NCBI GenBank assembly: GCA_026931725.1
Contig: JAIXLE010000098.1
Coordinates: 1-50,685 of the forward strand
Origin: Bacteroidales bacterium
GTDB taxonomy: Bacteria > Planctomycetota > Planctomycetia > Gemmatales > Gemmataceae
DNA: 50,685 nt
Direction of reading: 5' to 3'
Under the pieces are notes generated by a model. It was not told the DNA's origin. It did not search any database and saw nothing but the letters and a program-made list of their open reading frames with translations. Position numbers and translations under genes: made by a program. Positions 41,731-50,685 of this stretch are shown here, in pieces (the first letter of the stretch is position 1; every line of letters starts with the position of its first letter).

Positions 41731-41908
41731 GGTCCCGTGCGATCGTGATCGACAAATCGTGTCGGAGAATACCCCATCATACGCGATCCGCGGCCTGTGG
41801 CGACACCGCGTTCCGCATCTGTGTCTGAACCGCCAAAGACCGCCAGCATGGAAATGACCCGGCCCGCTTCACTATAATTGCCGAATCGACCCCCTGAAGA
41901 GGTTTCGT

Positions 41909-42892
41909 ATGGCTCTGGACTGGTCCCCACTGGTCGCGTGGATTCGCCAACACCATTCCTTCCTGCTGATGACTCATATCCGCCCGGATGCGGACGGAAT
42001 GGGAAGTCAACTGGCACTGGCCGAGGCACTCCGAGCCATCGGCAAACAAGCGCGGGTCGTGGTCGCCAGCACCATTCCGCCGCGATACCATTTTCTCGAC
42101 CCGGATGGCACCCGGATCGAACGGTATCGCCCGGCCAATCCGACGTTTCAGGAAGTCGATGCGGTCATCATCCTGGATACAGGCACCTGGAATCAGCTGG
42201 GCGATTTTGGCGACTTCCTCCGCAATAGCGGGAAGCCGAATGCCGTGGTGGATCATCACCAGACTCAAGATGATCTCGGCGGAATGGCCTGTATCGACAC
42301 CTCGGCCGAAGCGTGCGGACGGCTAGCCTATGAACTGATTCGTGCCCTGGAGGCACCAATCAACCCGGAAGCCGCGAACAGCCTTTACATGGCCCTGGCT
42401 ACGGACACCGGCTGGTTCCGCCACTCAAACACCACGGCGGCGACCTTCACTCTCGCGGCGGAACTCGTCGCGCTGGGCGCGACTCCGACACCACTGTACG
42501 AAAAGCTCTACGAAGATGCCCCCATCAGCCGATTACGCCTGACTGGAAAAGCCTTGGAACGGTTGCAAGTGTGCCTGGATGGGCAAGTGGCCTTCACGGA
42601 AGTGTATCTCTCCGACTACGCGGACACCGGAGCCGTGCCGGGAGACACCGAAGACCTCATCAACTACCCACGCAGCATCCAAGGGGTTGAAGTTGCGGTC
42701 ATTTTCATCGAGCAGCCCGAAGGGGGAACGAAGATCAGTTTCCGGGCGCGTTCGCGTGTCGATGTCTCAGCGATCGCACAGCAGTTCGCCGGTGGCGGCC
42801 ATCGCCTCGCCGCTGGCGCACGGGCAAACGGAACACTCCCAGACGTGAAGGCCGATGTCCTCCGCGCGATCGAAACCGCCTTGCGGGTATGA
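41909..42892 (+). CDS. DHH-family phosphoesterase, NrnA-like oligoribonuclease/pAp phosphatase
   Basis: This enzyme is predicted to degrade short RNA oligonucleotides (nanoRNA), to dephosphorylate pAp, or to cleave cyclic-dinucleotide products. Motifs of the family are FLLMTHIRPDADGMGSQLAL (metal ligands), VIILDTG, NAVVDHHQTQDDLG (the DHH), SLYMALATDTGWFRHSNT and the C-terminal DHHA1 GGGHRLAAGA. The length (327) is normal. ATG at 41909 is preceded by GAAGAGG. It is divergent from the DUF4159 gene. Confidence 0.92.
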   Translation: MALDWSPLVAWIRQHHSFLLMTHIRPDADGMGSQLALAEALRAIGKQARVVVASTIPPRYHFLDPDGTRIERYRPANPTFQEVDAVIILDTGTWNQLGDFGDFLRNSGKPNAVVDHHQTQDDLGGMACIDTSAEACGRLAYELIRALEAPINPEAANSLYMALATDTGWFRHSNTTAATFTLAAELVALGATPTPLYEKLYEDAPISRLRLTGKALERLQVCLDGQVAFTEVYLSDYADTGAVPGDTEDLINYPRSIQGVEVAVIFIEQPEGGTKISFRARSRVDVSAIAQQFAGGGHRLAAGARANGTLPDVKADVLRAIETALRV

Positions 42893-43094
42893 TGTTTACG
42901 GATTCGTGATGATTTTCGGGTTGCATTGCCGGGGAAACGGATTCAAATAATGGATACGAGCCTCCCCTTTACGCGCAGGTCACCAGAACCTCAGCCGCGT
43001 CCCGATTCCCGATCCTCTCGGGAAATGATGACATTAACCGTTTTCGATACCAGATTGTCGACGATCACGGTGATTCTCGATTCGGAGCCCTAAG

Positions 43095-44768
43095 ATGAGC
43101 GATGGTTCGCATCCGCGCTGGACAACACGCGATCTCCCACTCGCGGCGAAACTCGTGTTGACGATATTCCTCATTGCGGTCGGGTTGGGTTATTTCTCCG
43201 CGATGGTGCAACTGCACTTGCAGCACTCCAGTCGGCAGGGGGAACCGCTTCCCTCCTTCGCGGATGTCGTCGAACACTTTTCCGGTTTGAAGCCGTTTGA
43301 ACCGGGTCAGGTGCCCAAGAGCAAGATCGAAACGATCATCTCGGGTTCCCCGGATACAGGCTGGGGAAAGTCGAACATGACCCCCGCTTTCTTCAGCAAG
43401 TCCAGCCGGTTTGAAAAAGACTGCCAAGAACTCGGAAAGGATGTGGTGACGCAGGCACGCGATGGCGAACGGCAGGCCATGATCGCCTGGATACAACAAC
43501 CCTCCGATCTCCGAAAAAAAGCGTATGACAGCAACGCTCTCCCCATTCCCGACACGCTGAAGAATCAGCCCATCACTGAAGACTTTGTCGACAAGGCCAA
43601 CAACACCATCCTCATTGCCGACATCATCGACACCCGCTGTGTCCGTTGCCATAAAGACGGCGATCAGCAACCCGCCCTGCAAGAATACGCCCAACTCGAA
43701 CCGCTCATCACCGCCCCGCCGATGGAAGTCATCACGGGGAAATTCGGCGAAAAATGGGTGCGGAGCGGTAAGCAGGTCACAATTGATGGGCTGACACAAT
43801 CCACACATGCTCACCTGCTCAGCTTCGCGGTCCTGTTCACACTGACAGGATTGATTACCGCGTTGAGTTCTCTGCCTGGTATCGTTCGGGGCATTCTTGC
43901 CCCCATCGTCCTCTTGGCACAGATTGCCGATGTCTCCTGTTGGTGGCTCGCACGGGTGCCGGATTGCGGCCCGTACTTCGCACAGACCATTATCCTGACC
44001 GGAACCATCGTCGGTGTGGGCTTGGTACTTCAGATTCTCGGTGGCATGTTCAGCATGTACGGCCTACGCGGCAAATCCGTTCTGGTCGTGGTGTGTCTGA
44101 TCGGACTAGCCATCATTGGGGCGATCTTCCTCAAAGTCCTGGCTCCGGCATTGCAGCAGCAGAAAGCCGCGTTTGAACAAAACCAGGCGCAAGAACTCGC
44201 CGCCGCGTCACCGGAAAAGCCGCAAGCGCAGGCTCCCGCCCCACCGTCCGCACCCGGCTCCCCAAGTGAGACATTGCCCCAACGTCCTCAATCGCAACTG
44301 GAAAAGCTCGTCATGGGGGCCACGAGTCCTTCTGAGGCGGCTCCCTGGGATGGGACCGGCAGCATGGGGGCCGCGTTCTTTGCTCGTGATGGAGACGACT
44401 ACAAAGACCTCATCAAGGAACGCCCCCAGGCCGAAGTCGATGCCGAGCGAGAAGGTGAACGACTCGCCGTGCAATCGTGGATCGTCGCCGACCCCGCGAC
44501 CCGACAAGCGGCTTATGCAGCCGATGCCTTTGTCCTCCCGCCCGAACGTGCCGGCAAGCCGATCACGGCCCGGTATCTCACTGAGGACAAAAAATCCGTG
44601 ACGATTAAGACACTCCTAACCGATCGTTGTGTCCGTTGCCATGCCGCCGATGGTGATGTCGCGGATTACCCACTGGAGACGTATGAGCAACTGCTGAAAT
44701 ACATGGGAACCGGAACCACTCCGGCACCCACCCCAGCGGTCGATCCGCCGATTCCCCCATCGCAATGA
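43095..44768 (+). CDS. Membrane protein with two duplicated CxxCH (cytochrome c-like) modules
   Basis: A 557-residue protein with one N-terminal helix (about 17-39), a first extracytoplasmic module (about 80-205), four helices (about 240-350), a Pro/Ala/Gln-rich linker and a second module (about 415-537). The modules are homologous: both run Asp-Gly/Pro-Thr-Gly, a small AFF segment (TPAFFSK, GAAFFAR), GER with AWIQQPSDLRKKAY or SWIVADPATRQAAY, KPIT and an RCVRCH heme-binding-like motif (Cys182/Cys512). Helix 2 is preceded by STHAHLLSF, whose histidines could bind heme b. It is probably an electron-transfer protein of the inner membrane. No named family is recognised. Confidence 0.75.
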   Translation: MSDGSHPRWTTRDLPLAAKLVLTIFLIAVGLGYFSAMVQLHLQHSSRQGEPLPSFADVVEHFSGLKPFEPGQVPKSKIETIISGSPDTGWGKSNMTPAFFSKSSRFEKDCQELGKDVVTQARDGERQAMIAWIQQPSDLRKKAYDSNALPIPDTLKNQPITEDFVDKANNTILIADIIDTRCVRCHKDGDQQPALQEYAQLEPLITAPPMEVITGKFGEKWVRSGKQVTIDGLTQSTHAHLLSFAVLFTLTGLITALSSLPGIVRGILAPIVLLAQIADVSCWWLARVPDCGPYFAQTIILTGTIVGVGLVLQILGGMFSMYGLRGKSVLVVVCLIGLAIIGAIFLKVLAPALQQQKAAFEQNQAQELAAASPEKPQAQAPAPPSAPGSPSETLPQRPQSQLEKLVMGATSPSEAAPWDGTGSMGAAFFARDGDDYKDLIKERPQAEVDAEREGERLAVQSWIVADPATRQAAYAADAFVLPPERAGKPITARYLTEDKKSVTIKTLLTDRCVRCHAADGDVADYPLETYEQLLKYMGTGTTPAPTPAVDPPIPPSQ

Positions 44769-44770
44769 TT

Positions 44771-45607
44771 TCAAAGAGGAGACAGAAACGGCATCAGGAA
44801 GTCGAGAGACTTTTGCGCAGTCGCAACCGCGGCGTGACTATGTCGGCTCAGTTCGACATACACGCCACCGCGATAGTCCGCCGCCCGCAATCCCGCGAAC
44901 ACATCGGAAAAGTCGACTTCCCCTTCCCCAAAGAGGACATGATCGTGGACACCCGCCCGCATGTCCTCAATGTGGACGTTCCACAGTACCTCTTTCCATT
45001 GCATTAAATATTGGCTAGCCGGTAATTCACCCTGACAGATCAGATGGCCAATATCGAGTGTCAGTCCGAATGCGGGGTGATGGACACGCTCATAAAGTTC
45101 CGCGAACTTCTCCAAAGTGTCAATGAACATGCCGGGTTCCGGTTCAAAAGCCAGCCGCTGCTCGTGGCTCGCCGCCAGATCGGCGAGCCGTTGGAGTTGT
45201 TCCACCAGTTGCCGCATCTGCTGTTCCTGAGTCCGTTCCGGGTGGGCCGCTCCCGACCAAAGACTCACCCCCTCCGCCTCCAGATGCTGAGCCATGTGAA
45301 TGCAGCGACAGAGGAAATCGACCCGCCGTTGGACATCCGCGGAATCTGGAGAAAGCAACGTCGGTTGATGTTTCCGCCGGGGGTCGATCACGAACCGGGC
45401 TCCCGTTTCCACGACCCAGCGCAGATTGCGGGATTGGTGCGCGACGCGGAATGCTTCCCATTGCTGTCGATGATCTTCCGCATACGGATCCAGATGATGG
45501 ACATCGGGGGTGATCGCGATGCCCTGATACCCCAATTCCGCCAGGATCGCCACCGCGTCCCCGAGTCGGTGATGGGCAAAACCGTTGGTGTTGTACCCCA
45601 AAAACAT
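44771..45607 (-). CDS. Sugar phosphate isomerase/epimerase-like TIM-barrel protein
   Basis: A 278-residue AP-endonuclease-2/xylose-isomerase-like barrel starting MFLGYNTNGFAHHRLGDAV at ATG 45607, eight bases after AAGGG. Typical strand ends carry metal ligands: GIAITPDVHHLDP, RLAFEPEPGMFID (Glu), FGLTLDIGHLICQG (Asp, His), LWNVHIEDMR (His, Glu/Asp) and VYVELSRHSH (Glu). It probably isomerises or epimerises a sugar or cyclitol. The stop is two bases from the stop of the convergent cytochrome-like gene. The substrate is unknown. Confidence 0.82.
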   Translation of the reverse strand: MFLGYNTNGFAHHRLGDAVAILAELGYQGIAITPDVHHLDPYAEDHRQQWEAFRVAHQSRNLRWVVETGARFVIDPRRKHQPTLLSPDSADVQRRVDFLCRCIHMAQHLEAEGVSLWSGAAHPERTQEQQMRQLVEQLQRLADLAASHEQRLAFEPEPGMFIDTLEKFAELYERVHHPAFGLTLDIGHLICQGELPASQYLMQWKEVLWNVHIEDMRAGVHDHVLFGEGEVDFSDVFAGLRAADYRGGVYVELSRHSHAAVATAQKSLDFLMPFLSPL

Positions 45608-45702
45608 AGAGAACGCCCTTTCGCACGGCCCGCCTTGCACGATCCGAAAACGGTGTTATAAACCCCGCGATAACCCGGCACTCATGGATGGAGAGGATCG
45701 GC

Positions 45703-47037
45703 ATGGATGCCGTCATGTTCCTCGTTCGCCAAATGCGTTACGCTGCTCATGTGATGCCGATCGCGGCGACATTGGGTTGCGCCGCGACTCCCCAGACATC
45801 CACAGGACTGAAGCCCACTTCCGGCCAGTCGCCATCAGGAGGAGGGAATCCGGCACAGGCCCATTCCGAATCCGCCACATATTCCGAGTCCCATCCCGGA
45901 CCGGCGATCGCTCGGCCCCAGGCACCGTCCGAAGCGGATTCGTATCGGCGATACCCTGCGCCCGTGATCCCCGCGGGAAGCGCCGCTCCCGCTTCGGTCG
46001 TTCCCGTTGGGGCACCCGTTCCTGCCTCGGCAGTGAATCCGGTTCCCAGTCATGTTATACCCGCGACCGCGTTTGGTCCGACCGCGGATCGGGCGGACAC
46101 CCAGTTGCGTGTCGTTGCCGTCATTGGAACCGATTCCGTGATTACCGATGATGAAGTCTGGCAGATGGTTCGCCAAAGAGCGGGCGAGTACGTCAAACTC
46201 ACGGGAACGGAACGCGAAACTCGGGAGAAGGAACTCTTCAAGGAGTCGCTCCGCTCGCTCATCGACCGTGAGCTGATTCTGGCGGATTTCCTCGCCAAAT
46301 TGAGGAAGAACAAACCGGAATTGATCGACAAACTGCAAGCGGAATCGCGTCAATCCGCCGAGAAAGAACTCAACCGATTTCGGAAGCTCAACCATATCAC
46401 GAATGAGGCGGATTTTGCCAAGGCTTTGCGTTCCCAAGGAATGTCCATCAAAGGATTGCAACGACAAATCGAGCGCAAGTCCATGGTGGATATTTATTTA
46501 GGGCAGCTACTCAAAGACAAGAAAGCCACGGTGACGCTCGCGGAGGTTCATCAATATTATCTGACACATTCGGATGAATTCCGCGTGGAAGATGAGGTGA
46601 AGTGGCTCGATCTCTTCGTGAGTTTCAACCGCTTTGCGACACCCGCCGAGGCCAAAAAATATGCCGAAGATCTGCACCGACAAGCCGTTGCGGGCAGCGA
46701 CTTCGTCGAACTGGTGAAGAAACACGGCCACGGCGATAGCGCTCTGCGAGACGGGGAGGGGATCGGCCACAAACGCGGTGAGATCCTCCCACGCGAACTC
46801 GAAACCACCGTGTTCACGCTCGCGGCGGGGCAGGTGAGCAATCTGATTCCCACACCAACCGGCTACCATATCGTGAAAACAACCGAGCGTCAGAACGCGG
46901 GAGTCAAACCATTCGACGAACAGACACAGAAGGACGTGCGAGCCAAGTTGTCCTCGCACGTGTCCCAACGTGAGTATCAGCGTGTGATTGAGGAACTTTG
47001 GCGGAAGACGACTGTACGGGTCGTGGAACTGCCCTGA
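45703..47037 (+). CDS. Parvulin-type (PpiC/SurA-like) peptidyl-prolyl isomerase, probable lipoprotein
   Basis: ATG at 45703 follows an AGAGGA site inside an alternative ATG-started frame (45688). A short hydrophobic N-terminus ends in ATLGC, a possible lipobox (Cys26). A Pro/Ala/Ser-rich spacer precedes a SurA_N-like region (VVAVIGTDSVITDDEVWQMV, LIDRELILADFLAK, a charged coiled helix). The PpiC domain (about 285-385) contains DGEGIGHKRGEILPRELE, FTLAAGQVSNLIPTPTGYHIVKTTER. It likely folds exported proteins in the periplasm. A hairpin follows its stop. Confidence 0.87.
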   Translation: MDAVMFLVRQMRYAAHVMPIAATLGCAATPQTSTGLKPTSGQSPSGGGNPAQAHSESATYSESHPGPAIARPQAPSEADSYRRYPAPVIPAGSAAPASVVPVGAPVPASAVNPVPSHVIPATAFGPTADRADTQLRVVAVIGTDSVITDDEVWQMVRQRAGEYVKLTGTERETREKELFKESLRSLIDRELILADFLAKLRKNKPELIDKLQAESRQSAEKELNRFRKLNHITNEADFAKALRSQGMSIKGLQRQIERKSMVDIYLGQLLKDKKATVTLAEVHQYYLTHSDEFRVEDEVKWLDLFVSFNRFATPAEAKKYAEDLHRQAVAGSDFVELVKKHGHGDSALRDGEGIGHKRGEILPRELETTVFTLAAGQVSNLIPTPTGYHIVKTTERQNAGVKPFDEQTQKDVRAKLSSHVSQREYQRVIEELWRKTTVRVVELP

Positions 47038-47061
47038 CAGAAAAAACCACCCGGACAGAAC

Positions 47062-47086
47062 TGCCCGGACAGGGTCTGTCCGGGCA
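47062..47086 (+). terminator. Hairpin terminator after the parvulin gene
   Basis: A perfect 10-bp stem (TGCCCGGACA / TGTCCGGGCA) with a 5-base loop is followed by ACCCTTTT. A further copy of CCCGGACAG occurs at 47050-47058. The position 25 bases after the stop, with a short T-run, fits an intrinsic terminator. Confidence 0.6.
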
Positions 47087-47229
47087 TACCCTTTTCGCGG
47101 TTGTTGTTCACGATCAATTGTTCCACAGCCCCGTGATTTCCGTGTCAATTTATTCCGATTCCCATCCTCTCGACTCATCCTCATAATGATACGGCGATCG
47201 AGAAGGATCACCGTCGATGGGGTATCATC

Positions 47230-48075
47230 ATGCGTTGGCAAGAATCTGACAGCAGTTCCAATGTGGAAGACCGCCGGGGCATGCGTTCCGCGGGCATGGG
47301 ATTGGGCGGTCTGCTCATCATCCTGGTGGGTGCTTATTTTGGACTCGATCTGCGGGGTTTGGTCGGCCCCGGCGGCCCGATTCCGCAACAACAGCGACAA
47401 CAAGTGGGGCAAGCCCCCCAAGATGGATACAAGGAATTCGCGAGTCACATTCTCGGGATGACGGAACAGGTTTGGGATGCACAATTCCGAGAACACGGGT
47501 TGCGTTACGAGCATCCTCGCATGGTCTTATTTTCCGACTCGGTGCAGACAGGGTGTGGCAATGCCCCCTCTTCGGTGGGACCGTTTTACTGCCCCGCTGA
47601 TCAGACCGTGTATCTCGATCCGACATTCTTCCGCGAACTACAGCAGACGCTTGGCGGCTCGCAGGCCGAATTCTCACAGGCATATGTGATCGGGCATGAA
47701 GTCGGCCATCATGTCCAAAATCTATTAGGATATAACGGCAAGCTCAAATCCTATGAACGCCGCGAAGGCAAGAACGCGGGAATCCGGCTGGAGTTGCAGG
47801 CGGATTATCTCGCGGGTGTGTGGGCACATTATGCGGAGAAACGCTGGCGGATTCTGGAACCTGGCGATGTGGAAGCGGCCCTCACTACCGCGAAGGCCAT
47901 TGGGGATGATCGCATCCAAAAGCGCTCCCAAGGGTGGGTGTCTCCCGAATCGTTTACCCACGGGTCCGCGGCCCAGCGTCTGAAACATTTCCGAGAGGGG
48001 CTACAGACGGGGGATTTCAGCAAAAAGAAACTCGATACATTCTTCGATCCGAACGTGGACCCGCTCCGGTTATAA
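47230..48075 (+). CDS. ypfJ: Neutral zinc metallopeptidase, YpfJ family
   Basis: A 281-residue protein with an N-terminal cytoplasmic segment, one membrane helix (GMGLGGLLIILVGAYFGL, about 22-39), and a peptidase domain. MRWQESDSSSNVEDRRG at the N-terminus and QTGCGNAPSSVGPFYCPADQTVYLD are family hallmarks. The zinc site is AYVIGHEVGHHVQ (HEVGH 156-160) with the downstream RLELQADYLAGVWAHY Glu/Asp. The substrate is unknown for the family. ATG at 47230 has a weak upstream site; the gene ends 45 bases before a strong hairpin. Confidence 0.92.
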   Translation: MRWQESDSSSNVEDRRGMRSAGMGLGGLLIILVGAYFGLDLRGLVGPGGPIPQQQRQQVGQAPQDGYKEFASHILGMTEQVWDAQFREHGLRYEHPRMVLFSDSVQTGCGNAPSSVGPFYCPADQTVYLDPTFFRELQQTLGGSQAEFSQAYVIGHEVGHHVQNLLGYNGKLKSYERREGKNAGIRLELQADYLAGVWAHYAEKRWRILEPGDVEAALTTAKAIGDDRIQKRSQGWVSPESFTHGSAAQRLKHFREGLQTGDFSKKKLDTFFDPNVDPLRL

Positions 48076-48121
48076 CCCCCGTTCGCGTGTCCCGATTTTT
48101 CTAGTTCGGTGTGTCCGACTG

Positions 48122-48145
48122 AACCGGGGACGATAGTCCCCGGTT
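48122..48145. terminator. Hairpin between convergent ypfJ-like and oxidoreductase genes
   Basis: A perfect 10-bp stem (AACCGGGGAC / GTCCCCGGTT) with a GATA loop lies between the two stops. It can fold on either strand and is a likely bidirectional terminator, although T-runs are weak. Confidence 0.5.
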
Positions 48146-48224
48146 GTCCGACAAGCGTAGATCTCTGGAAAGCCGTGAGGAACGCAACCCAAATCCTAGT
48201 AACAGGTTGTGTTCTGTTCGTTTC

Positions 48225-49658
48225 TTACACTTCGAGCTTCCACGGTGCCCGCATTTCCCGGCTAATCAGCTTGTTACCCGCTTCGGCGTTGGCCCCCACG
48301 AAGCGATGGGCTTGGTCATCCCAGGTCAGTTTCTTCCCGGACAGCAGCGCGATCACGCCCAGGTGACAGATAATGACGGAACTGGAACCGACGAACGCAT
48401 TGCAGATCGGTTTCTCGCGGGTCTTCACGCAATCGAGGAAGTTACCCAAATGGTCCTGATTGCGTACCGGGTAGAGTTGCAAGCTCTCCGGGATTGGCTC
48501 GTTGAGGAACCGCGGATCGGAGACAAGCAACTTCCCACGAGAGATGAACAACGTGCCCTTCTCACCGAGGACGAGGACACCATTGTCACTGTCGCCGACT
48601 TTGTCTTCTTTTCCTTGGGCATCGAACATTTTGGCCACGGCGGTGCCGCGTCCGTCCATCGCCAGGACTTCCGTACCCTGGGGGTAGGTGTATTTCACTT
48701 GGAACCGCGGATGGCAATTATAACCGTCGTTCTGGGAGTAGGGTTTTTCGGTTTTGTCCCCTAGGACTTCGATTTCTTTCGGCCCCTTGCCGTCCATGTT
48801 GAGCATCCACTGGGCGATGTCCAGGTGGTGTGCGCCCCAGTCGGTCATCTTGCCGCCGCTGTACTCGTACCACCAGCGGAACTCGTAGTGGCCGTTCGTC
48901 TTCTTCCCGGTGGGGTCGATCCGGTATGGCACCTGGGCGGTTGGCCCGAGCCACATATCCCAGTTGAGTTCTTTTGGCGGTTTCACGGCGGGAATCGGCC
49001 CACTGGTCGGGTTGGTGCCGATGCGACACTCGATCGTTTTCACCTTGCCGAGTCGGCCCGTTCGCACGATTTCGGTAGCGAGGCGGAACCGGCCGCCGTA
49101 CTCGGAACGCTGCTGGTTCCCGGTCTGGAAGACCCGGCCCGTTTCTTCCGCGACTTTTCGCACGGCCAGTGCTTCCGCGATCGTCAAAGTCAGCGGCTTT
49201 TCACAATAAACGTCTTTCCCCTTGCGGAGTGCGTCGATGGCAACCAGAGCGTGCCAGTGATCCGGCGTGGCCACGACGACGACATCCACATCCTTGCGAT
49301 CGGTCAATCGGCGGAAGTCCCCAGTGCCTTCGGTATCGTGTCCGTCTTTTTTTAGCACATCGCGTGCCCGTTGGACGTGCCGGGTATCCACATCGCACAC
49401 CGCGACATGGGCGATCCGTTCGTTGTTCCCTTTGCGTTTGCTGTTGCCGTAAACCTGGAGCGCCCGACTCGCGGGGCTGCCAATGCCGACCCAGCCGAAG
49501 TTGAGCTTGCCATTCACCCCAGAAGCCTTGACGGCCCGTGCCGCCACGTCGGCCGCGTGCAGTTCCTCCGCATACCAAATGGGGAGTCCGGCGGCTACCG
49601 ACGCGGCCAGGGATCGTTCCAAAAACCCTCGGCGAGACAAATTGCCACGATCTAGCAT
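48225..49658 (-). CDS. Gfo/Idh/MocA-family oxidoreductase with Tat signal
   Basis: A 477-residue NAD(P)-dependent sugar oxidoreductase-like protein. The N-terminus carries a twin-arginine signal ([21 protein letters not shown]9-10), as in many planctomycete family members exported folded. The Rossmann part has [46 protein letters not shown] and [14 protein letters not shown] (Lys154 of the EKP motif). The C-terminal part has [37 protein letters not shown], typical of the Planctomycetes/Bacteroidetes subgroup. Start ATG 49658 lies after GAGGG. The substrate is unknown. It is divergent from the DUF4261-like gene. Confidence 0.92.
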   Translation of the reverse strand: MLDRGNLSRRGFLERSLAASVAAGLPIWYAEELHAADVAARAVKASGVNGKLNFGWVGIGSPASRALQVYGNSKRKGNNERIAHVAVCDVDTRHVQRARDVLKKDGHDTEGTGDFRRLTDRKDVDVVVVATPDHWHALVAIDALRKGKDVYCEKPLTLTIAEALAVRKVAEETGRVFQTGNQQRSEYGGRFRLATEIVRTGRLGKVKTIECRIGTNPTSGPIPAVKPPKELNWDMWLGPTAQVPYRIDPTGKKTNGHYEFRWWYEYSGGKMTDWGAHHLDIAQWMLNMDGKGPKEIEVLGDKTEKPYSQNDGYNCHPRFQVKYTYPQGTEVLAMDGRGTAVAKMFDAQGKEDKVGDSDNGVLVLGEKGTLFISRGKLLVSDPRFLNEPIPESLQLYPVRNQDHLGNFLDCVKTREKPICNAFVGSSSVIICHLGVIALLSGKKLTWDDQAHRFVGANAEAGNKLISREMRAPWKLEV

Positions 49659-49754
49659 CTGCACCCTCACATTCCGGTGTGACAAGAGAGATAGGCCCGC
49701 TACGAAGGCTGTATGATAACATGGTCCCGCGAGATGTCGAAAACGGAAACCCGC

Positions 49755-50648
49755 ATGACCGAGACTTTCCTGAAGCAGTTCCATCAGACCGCCGCTGGGG
49801 CCACGGTGCCAGCAGGGCTGCAAATCCTCTTCGCCGAACCGCCGGAACTGCACGCGGACGCGGTGGCGACCGTGATTCGGGGCTACCATCCCGATCTGCG
49901 AGAAGCCACCGTGGAACTGCATCGGGTAGCTGGTACACCACTGGCGACCACGGTCGTCTCTGGGGATGGCCCACCCGCCGCGGTAATCGGTCTGATCCGT
50001 TGGGGGGAACATCAACTCAAATTGATCGCTTTTGCGGCACCGATGCCGTATGGCCCCGTGGAGACTTGCGTTGGCCCCGGATTGTTGCCACCGGAATTGA
50101 AGGCCGATGCCCGCCGTCACCAGGCGCATGTGTTACTGTTTCACGGTGGCCCCCACCCGGACCCGCTTGAACAGCTTGTGGCGTTGGCCGCTGTGGCCGG
50201 GGCGCTCTCACGATTTGGCGGCATCGTGGTCTTGAATGAAGAAGCCCGTGCGGCGGTGCCGTGGTACGACCTGCTTCCCGGCGACGAGGAAGACGGCCTC
50301 GCCACCTTGCGGGGGTTGCCGATTCCGTATCTTTGGGGTGGCTTCGTGAAAATGGATGTCGGCGATGCGACGCGGCCCTGGGTGCGGACATTCGCCAACC
50401 ATCGTCTCGGTTTGCCGAATCTCGCCTATCACCTGACCAGTCACGCGGAAACGGCCCGTATCTTCCAACTCTTCGCCGGGATGCTCGGTTATCTGAAGAC
50501 GATGCAAGAAACATTCTCAGCCGGAGATGTGATTGACCTGGGGGATTCCAAGGTTCGCTTGCGGGAACCATCGGATCGGGAATGGTTTCTCGACAGCCCC
50601 GGCTCGCTGTTTGTAGTCGAACCGATCGTGGCGGAATCCGAGGCATGA
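49755..50648 (+). CDS. DUF4261-like protein
   Basis: A soluble protein of about 297 residues (ATG at 49755; in-frame ATGs at 49734 and 49713 are alternatives with weak ribosome sites). [25 protein letters not shown] and [23 protein letters not shown] form the first half. [63 protein letters not shown] and SKVRLREP form the second. The order recalls DUF4261 proteins of unknown role found in bacterial and phage-defence-like contexts, but here nothing around it suggests defence. The family call is tentative. Confidence 0.6.
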   Translation: MTETFLKQFHQTAAGATVPAGLQILFAEPPELHADAVATVIRGYHPDLREATVELHRVAGTPLATTVVSGDGPPAAVIGLIRWGEHQLKLIAFAAPMPYGPVETCVGPGLLPPELKADARRHQAHVLLFHGGPHPDPLEQLVALAAVAGALSRFGGIVVLNEEARAAVPWYDLLPGDEEDGLATLRGLPIPYLWGGFVKMDVGDATRPWVRTFANHRLGLPNLAYHLTSHAETARIFQLFAGMLGYLKTMQETFSAGDVIDLGDSKVRLREPSDREWFLDSPGSLFVVEPIVAESEA

Positions 50649-50685
50649 GGGGACACGAAGAATGCGAAAAACGCGGTTTGTGGGC

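Noticed and set aside
50649-50685. Possible start of another gene at the right edge
   Set aside because: Only 37 bases remain and no start with a ribosome site can be judged.

Overview
The window looks like a chromosomal segment of a planctomycete, most likely of the Gemmata/Zavarzinella/Tuwongella group (Gemmataceae). The support is the moderately high GC and several protein types common in that phylum: a DUF1559 pseudopilin next to a small regulatory-like lipoprotein, DUF4159 and squalene-cyclase-like repeat proteins, a redoxin/cytochrome c/copper-monooxygenase fusion, Tat-exported Gfo/Idh/MocA oxidoreductases and proline-rich secreted proteins. The lineage is inferred from gene content only.

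Layout. Bases 1-392 hold the 3' end of rho. Bases 0.4-5.6 kb form an envelope/secretion cluster: a secreted four-repeat protein, a divergent Wza-type polysaccharide export lipoprotein, two secreted low-complexity proteins and a small membrane protein. Bases 5.8-11 kb carry a zinc-ribbon membrane protein, an M28 peptidase with a PDZ domain, a small winged-helix regulator, and the lipoprotein/DUF1559 pair separated by a perfect hairpin. Bases 11.2-13.2 kb hold a terpene-cyclase-fold repeat gene interrupted by one in-frame TGA. Bases 13.3-19 kb hold housekeeping genes (an RsuA/RluB pseudouridine synthase, pyrK, dtd) together with an ExeA-like ATPase and a CpsD-like P-loop protein whose Walker A lysine is missing.

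Bases 19.05-25.6 kb are one tightly coupled operon for branched-chain amino acid (or amide/urea) uptake, livJ-H-M-G-F. It ends in an enolase-superfamily protein that has lost the expected metal ligands and catalytic lysines. LivG carries an insertion of about 174 residues between Walker A and the Q-loop. The insertion has two transmembrane helices flanking a predicted extracytoplasmic domain, which would make this cytoplasmic ATPase a membrane-spanning one. livM reads through only if a single-base frameshift near 22,260 is allowed.

Bases 25.7-32.1 kb are accessory. They hold an FAD oxidoreductase with a golvesin-like C-terminus, an uncharacterised 302-residue protein, a DUF3748 protein, and an acetylxylan-esterase-like gene split by a 789-bp IS1-family element with an exact 8-bp target duplication. 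Bases 32.1-50.6 kb hold an uncharacterised 1087-residue membrane protein and a translationally coupled trio (redoxin/cyt c/Cu monooxygenase plus two retropepsin-PDZ proteins). They also hold a DUF4159 protein, an NrnA-like DHH phosphoesterase, a membrane protein with two duplicated CxxCH modules, a TIM-barrel isomerase, a parvulin, a YpfJ-type metallopeptidase, a Gfo/Idh/MocA oxidoreductase and a DUF4261-like protein.

No tRNA, rRNA or CRISPR array was recognised. The strongest candidate for something undescribed is the membrane-spanning LivG. Its inserted domain contains a W-x-L repeat motif that resembles the repeats of the secreted protein at the start of the window.
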